Shown here: positions 4,991-7,281 of the stretch, piece by piece | Numbering within the stretch: the stretch's first letter is position 1 | Layout of the letters: each line of letters starts with the position of its first letter | DNA from: Desulfobacterales bacterium CG23_combo_of_CG06-09_8_20_14_all_52_9 | GTDB taxonomy: Bacteria; Desulfobacterota; Desulfobacteria; Desulfobacterales; UBA2156 | Length of the DNA: 7,281 nt | Assembly: GCA_002771315.1 (NCBI GenBank) | Contig: PCSF01000113.1 | Location: 1 to 7,281, forward strand | Direction: 5' to 3' | Notes under the pieces: model-generated | Databases searched by the model: none | What the model saw: only the letters and a program-made list of their open reading frames with translations | Told to the model about the DNA's origin: nothing | Program-made: the position numbers and the translations under genes

Positions 4991-6139
4991 CTAGAACTTG
5001 AACTGCGTGGTCTGGCGCCAGGTAAAATAGGCCGGATCCCGGAAATCGTCGATGAGGTGATGGGTGAACTCGAGTTCACATTTTTCAAAGAACCGTTCCC
5101 ACCCAATCCTCTCAGCCCAATCGCCCAGGCGTTCGTATTTGTGAGCATCCTTAGCGTAGGCTTCGACGATCTTCTTGACAGCCTTCGTCACCGTGGGCCA
5201 ACGGGGCATTTCATTGGGGATAAAGGCTACAACGACCTTGGAGAACTTGGGTGCACTGATCCGGTTGGACACCTTGCCTCCCGCCATGAGGACGATGCCG
5301 TCACCTACGTCGTCGGCCAGCGGCATTGCCGGACACATGGTATAGCAGTTTCCGCAGAACATGCACCGTTCACTGTTAACAGAGACGCTGTTAACTTTTT
5401 GTCCGCCGGGTAAATCCACTTTGGCCGGCTTGATGGCCGCGGTGGGGCATGCGGCGATAGCTAATGGGATCTCGCACATCTTGTCCAGATACTCATGGTC
5501 CAGCATGGGTGGCTTGCGATGATAGCCCAGAATCGCAATGTCCGAGCAGTGAACTGCGCCGCACATGTTCAGGCAGCAGGCCATCGAAACACGGAGGTGG
5601 GCCGGCAGTCGCATGTTGCGGAAATCATCGAACAAGACGTCCAAGGTGGCCTTCACCGTTCCAGAGGCATCCGTGGCCGGGGTGTGGCAATGGATCCACC
5701 CCTGGGTGTGGACGATATTGGAGATCCCGGCGCCGGTGCCGCCCACCGGGAACTTATAAGAACCGCCGGAAAACTTCCGTTTCATCAGGTCGTCGACCAG
5801 TGGTTTCACATTTTCTTTCTTGGATACCAAGAATTCGATGTTGTTCCGGGTGGTAAATCGCAGATAGCCGCCGCAATATTTATCCGCAATCTCGCAGATT
5901 TCCCGAATGTGGGACACGCTCATGAGACGTGCGCCGCCGCATCTGACCGTATAGATCTCGTCTCCTGTCTCTGAAACGTGAACGAATACGCCGGGTTGCA
6001 GATATTCGTGATATAACCACTTGCCCTTGTTCTTGGCAACAACCGGCGGGTAAAACTCATCGTATTTCCTCGGACCGATGTCGGTGATCCGATCCTTCAT
6101 TGGATTGTTTGGATCGTAACCTGAAGATATGAATGCCAT
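4991..6139 (-). CDS. dsrB: DsrB, dissimilatory sulfite reductase beta subunit
   Basis: DsrB pairs with DsrA in a cytoplasmic alpha2beta2 enzyme that reduces sulfite in the last stage of sulfate respiration, passing the product to DsrC. This 382-residue protein is full length. The [4Fe-4S] cluster next to siroheme is marked by Cys151 (GWIHCHTPATDASG), Cys188, Cys189 and Cys193 (MACCLNMCGAVHCSD). The inserted ferredoxin domain has Cys231 (AACPTAAI) and CMFCGNCYTMCP (259-270). Siroheme-contacting basic residues of this family occur in segments such as RFTTRNNIEF (94-103). The C-terminal segment after about 300 matches the usual DsrB tail, ending in TTQFKF. The start is 12 bases after the dsrA stop, and an AGGGGG Shine-Dalgarno overlaps that stop, implying translational coupling. 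All key cysteines are present, so the enzyme should be functional. Confidence 0.98.
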   Translation of the reverse strand: MAFISSGYDPNNPMKDRITDIGPRKYDEFYPPVVAKNKGKWLYHEYLQPGVFVHVSETGDEIYTVRCGGARLMSVSHIREICEIADKYCGGYLRFTTRNNIEFLVSKKENVKPLVDDLMKRKFSGGSYKFPVGGTGAGISNIVHTQGWIHCHTPATDASGTVKATLDVLFDDFRNMRLPAHLRVSMACCLNMCGAVHCSDIAILGYHRKPPMLDHEYLDKMCEIPLAIAACPTAAIKPAKVDLPGGQKVNSVSVNSERCMFCGNCYTMCPAMPLADDVGDGIVLMAGGKVSNRISAPKFSKVVVAFIPNEMPRWPTVTKAVKKIVEAYAKDAHKYERLGDWAERIGWERFFEKCELEFTHHLIDDFRDPAYFTWRQTTQFKF

Positions 6140-6151
6140 GGTCTTTGCCCC

Positions 6152-7281
6152 CTATCTCTTATGAAGTTTTCTAAACTCGTTGATGTCTCGGGTCCATCCG
6201 CCTGGAACTTCTTCTTCTTTCCAGAAGATGTAGGGGTTGGATCGCGGCTCCTTTACCATTCTTGGATCCGGCTTTAAACCGGTGACCTCAAGGAGCTTAT
6301 GGAAACCCTGCCGCTTCATCAGTTCGCCGAGACGTTCCCGGTTCTTCCCTTCCTCCATCCACCAATCCCAGATCTTTTCGATGAGTTCTTTGATCTCATC
6401 GTAGGGTTCTTCGGCCTTGATGAAGGGAACGAGCATGGTGGCCATCTGGGCGCCGTCGAGAATCGGGGCCTTGGCGCCAGCCAGCATGGACAGACCCCGG
6501 TCGTTTCCGATCCGAAGGGCCCTGGGCATGACATTGATGCAATGCATGCACCGGGTGCATTCCTTGTTGTCGATTTTCAATTCTTTTCCGTCCATCCACA
6601 TGCACTGGGTGGGACACAGATCAATGACCTCTTTCTGGATGTTGAATTTGCCCCAGTCCCGGCCCATGTGGGCGCCGGCGTTGGGTTTCAATTCGCCGCC
6701 GATGTAAGCCCCAACAGCCTTCTGATCGATGCGGATTTTGTCTCTCCAGGTTCCGATGAAGGAGAGATCGGATCGGGCGATGGAAGCCACACAGCAGTTC
6801 GGACAGCCGTCGAACTTGAACTTGAATTTATACGGAAACGCCGGCCGGTGCAGCTCATCCTGGTAGGTGTTGGTCAAATCGTGGCACAGGGCCTGAGTAT
6901 CATAACACGCGTATTCACACCGGGCTTGACCGACGCAGTCCGAGGGGGTCCTGAGGTTCGAGCCCGACCCTCCAAGGTCCTGATTCAAGTTATGGGTTAG
7001 TTCAAAAAAAACCTCTTCCAACTGAGGGGTCGTAGTACCCAAGAAAACGATGTCTCCGGTGGAACCGTGCATGTTGGTGAGGCCGCTTCCGCGGCGCTCC
7101 CAGAGATCGCAGAGCTCCATTAAGTATTTAGTGGTGTAAAACTTGCCAGCGGGCTGAGATACCCGCATGGTATGGAAATGGGCGACTCCGGGAAACATTT
7201 CGGGCTGGTCGCAGTACCGGCCGATGACGCCGCCGCCGTAACCGAAAACCCCCACAATACCGCCATGTTTCCAGTGGGTTC
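6152..7281 (-). CDS. dsrA: DsrA, dissimilatory sulfite reductase alpha subunit (5' end outside window)
   Basis: The frame is open from the window edge to a TAG at 6152-6154, giving about 375 residues. It starts mid-protein with THWKHGGIVGVFGYGGGV, an internal DsrA motif. The GTG at 7253-7255 encodes an internal valine, not a start. The catalytic cluster motif CVGQARC (CX5C, bases about 6937-6917) and CPNCC (CX3C, about 6805-6791) are intact. Counting from the GTG, these cysteines are offset by exactly 70 from positions 177, 183, 221 and 225 that I recall for D. vulgaris DsrA. On that basis about 60 residues are missing upstream. The ferredoxin domain has CPTQC and CTRCMHCINVMP; Met in place of a fourth Cys is normal for DsrA. 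DsrA carries the catalytic siroheme-[4Fe-4S] centre with DsrB. It is the first visible gene of dsrABDN; its promoter is outside the window. Confidence 0.98.
   Translation of the reverse strand, partial: THWKHGGIVGVFGYGGGVIGRYCDQPEMFPGVAHFHTMRVSQPAGKFYTTKYLMELCDLWERRGSGLTNMHGSTGDIVFLGTTTPQLEEVFFELTHNLNQDLGGSGSNLRTPSDCVGQARCEYACYDTQALCHDLTNTYQDELHRPAFPYKFKFKFDGCPNCCVASIARSDLSFIGTWRDKIRIDQKAVGAYIGGELKPNAGAHMGRDWGKFNIQKEVIDLCPTQCMWMDGKELKIDNKECTRCMHCINVMPRALRIGNDRGLSMLAGAKAPILDGAQMATMLVPFIKAEEPYDEIKELIEKIWDWWMEEGKNRERLGELMKRQGFHKLLEVTGLKPDPRMVKEPRSNPYIFWKEEEVPGGWTRDINEFRKLHKR

Noticed and set aside
6536..6554. Loss of a ferredoxin cysteine in DsrA (CTRCMHCINVMP, Met where a fourth Cys could be expected)
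   Set aside because: This is the usual form of the motif in DsrA; the remaining cluster ligand comes from the upstream CPTQC segment.
6299..7000. 233-codon open frame on the + strand inside dsrA
   Set aside because: It is antisense to strongly conserved dsrA motifs and its translation has no recognisable domain; it is a by-product of dsrA codon usage. The same applies to + strand frames at 5495-5974 and 5464-5856 in dsrB.
6152..7255. A complete 367-residue DsrA starting at the GTG at 7255
   Set aside because: The codons upstream of the GTG remain open to the window edge and continue the conserved DsrA motif (THWKHGGIV). The cysteine offsets also imply about 70 more N-terminal residues, so the GTG is an internal valine.

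Overview
The window comes from a dissimilatory sulfate-reducing bacterium, most likely a member of the Desulfobacterota (former Deltaproteobacteria, Desulfobacterales-like). The evidence is a reductive-type dsrA-dsrB-dsrD cluster together with a periplasmic tetraheme cytochrome c3. The exact genus cannot be read from the sequence alone. All gene calls rest on recognised motifs and translations; no database search was run.

The left half (about 1-3222) is on the + strand. It starts with the 3' end of moaC (molybdenum cofactor synthesis), whose stop codon overlaps the start of mltA (lipoprotein murein transglycosylase) in an ATGA junction. A 149-base gap with a weak candidate promoter leads to a Tat translocase pair, a tatB-like gene and tatC, which overlap by 20 bases. 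A 93-base intergenic region follows. It holds a good sigma70-like promoter candidate, a perfect 8+3+8 palindrome placed about where transcription would start, and a 10-codon reading frame that ends inside the next Shine-Dalgarno sequence. After it comes a tetraheme cytochrome c3 gene, closed by a strong intrinsic terminator.

The right half (3199-7281) is on the - strand and converges on that terminator. Read 5' to 3' it is dsrA (5' end outside the window), dsrB, dsrD and a CbiA/CobB-family amidotransferase that I interpret as dsrN. dsrA and dsrB are 12 bases apart. dsrB and dsrD are separated by a 59-base spacer holding a perfect 10-bp GC-rich stem-loop. dsrD and dsrN are 38 bases apart.

Functionally, DsrAB is the cytoplasmic siroheme/[4Fe-4S] sulfite reductase, DsrD its small activator, and DsrN the probable enzyme that amidates its siroheme. 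Cytochrome c3 is the periplasmic electron carrier typical of this metabolism. Tat and MoaC serve export and cofactor supply for folded redox enzymes. I see no mobile element, CRISPR array, rRNA or tRNA, and no sign of an undescribed defence or metabolic system. The less explained signals are the palindrome before the cytochrome gene and the stem-loop between dsrB and dsrD.
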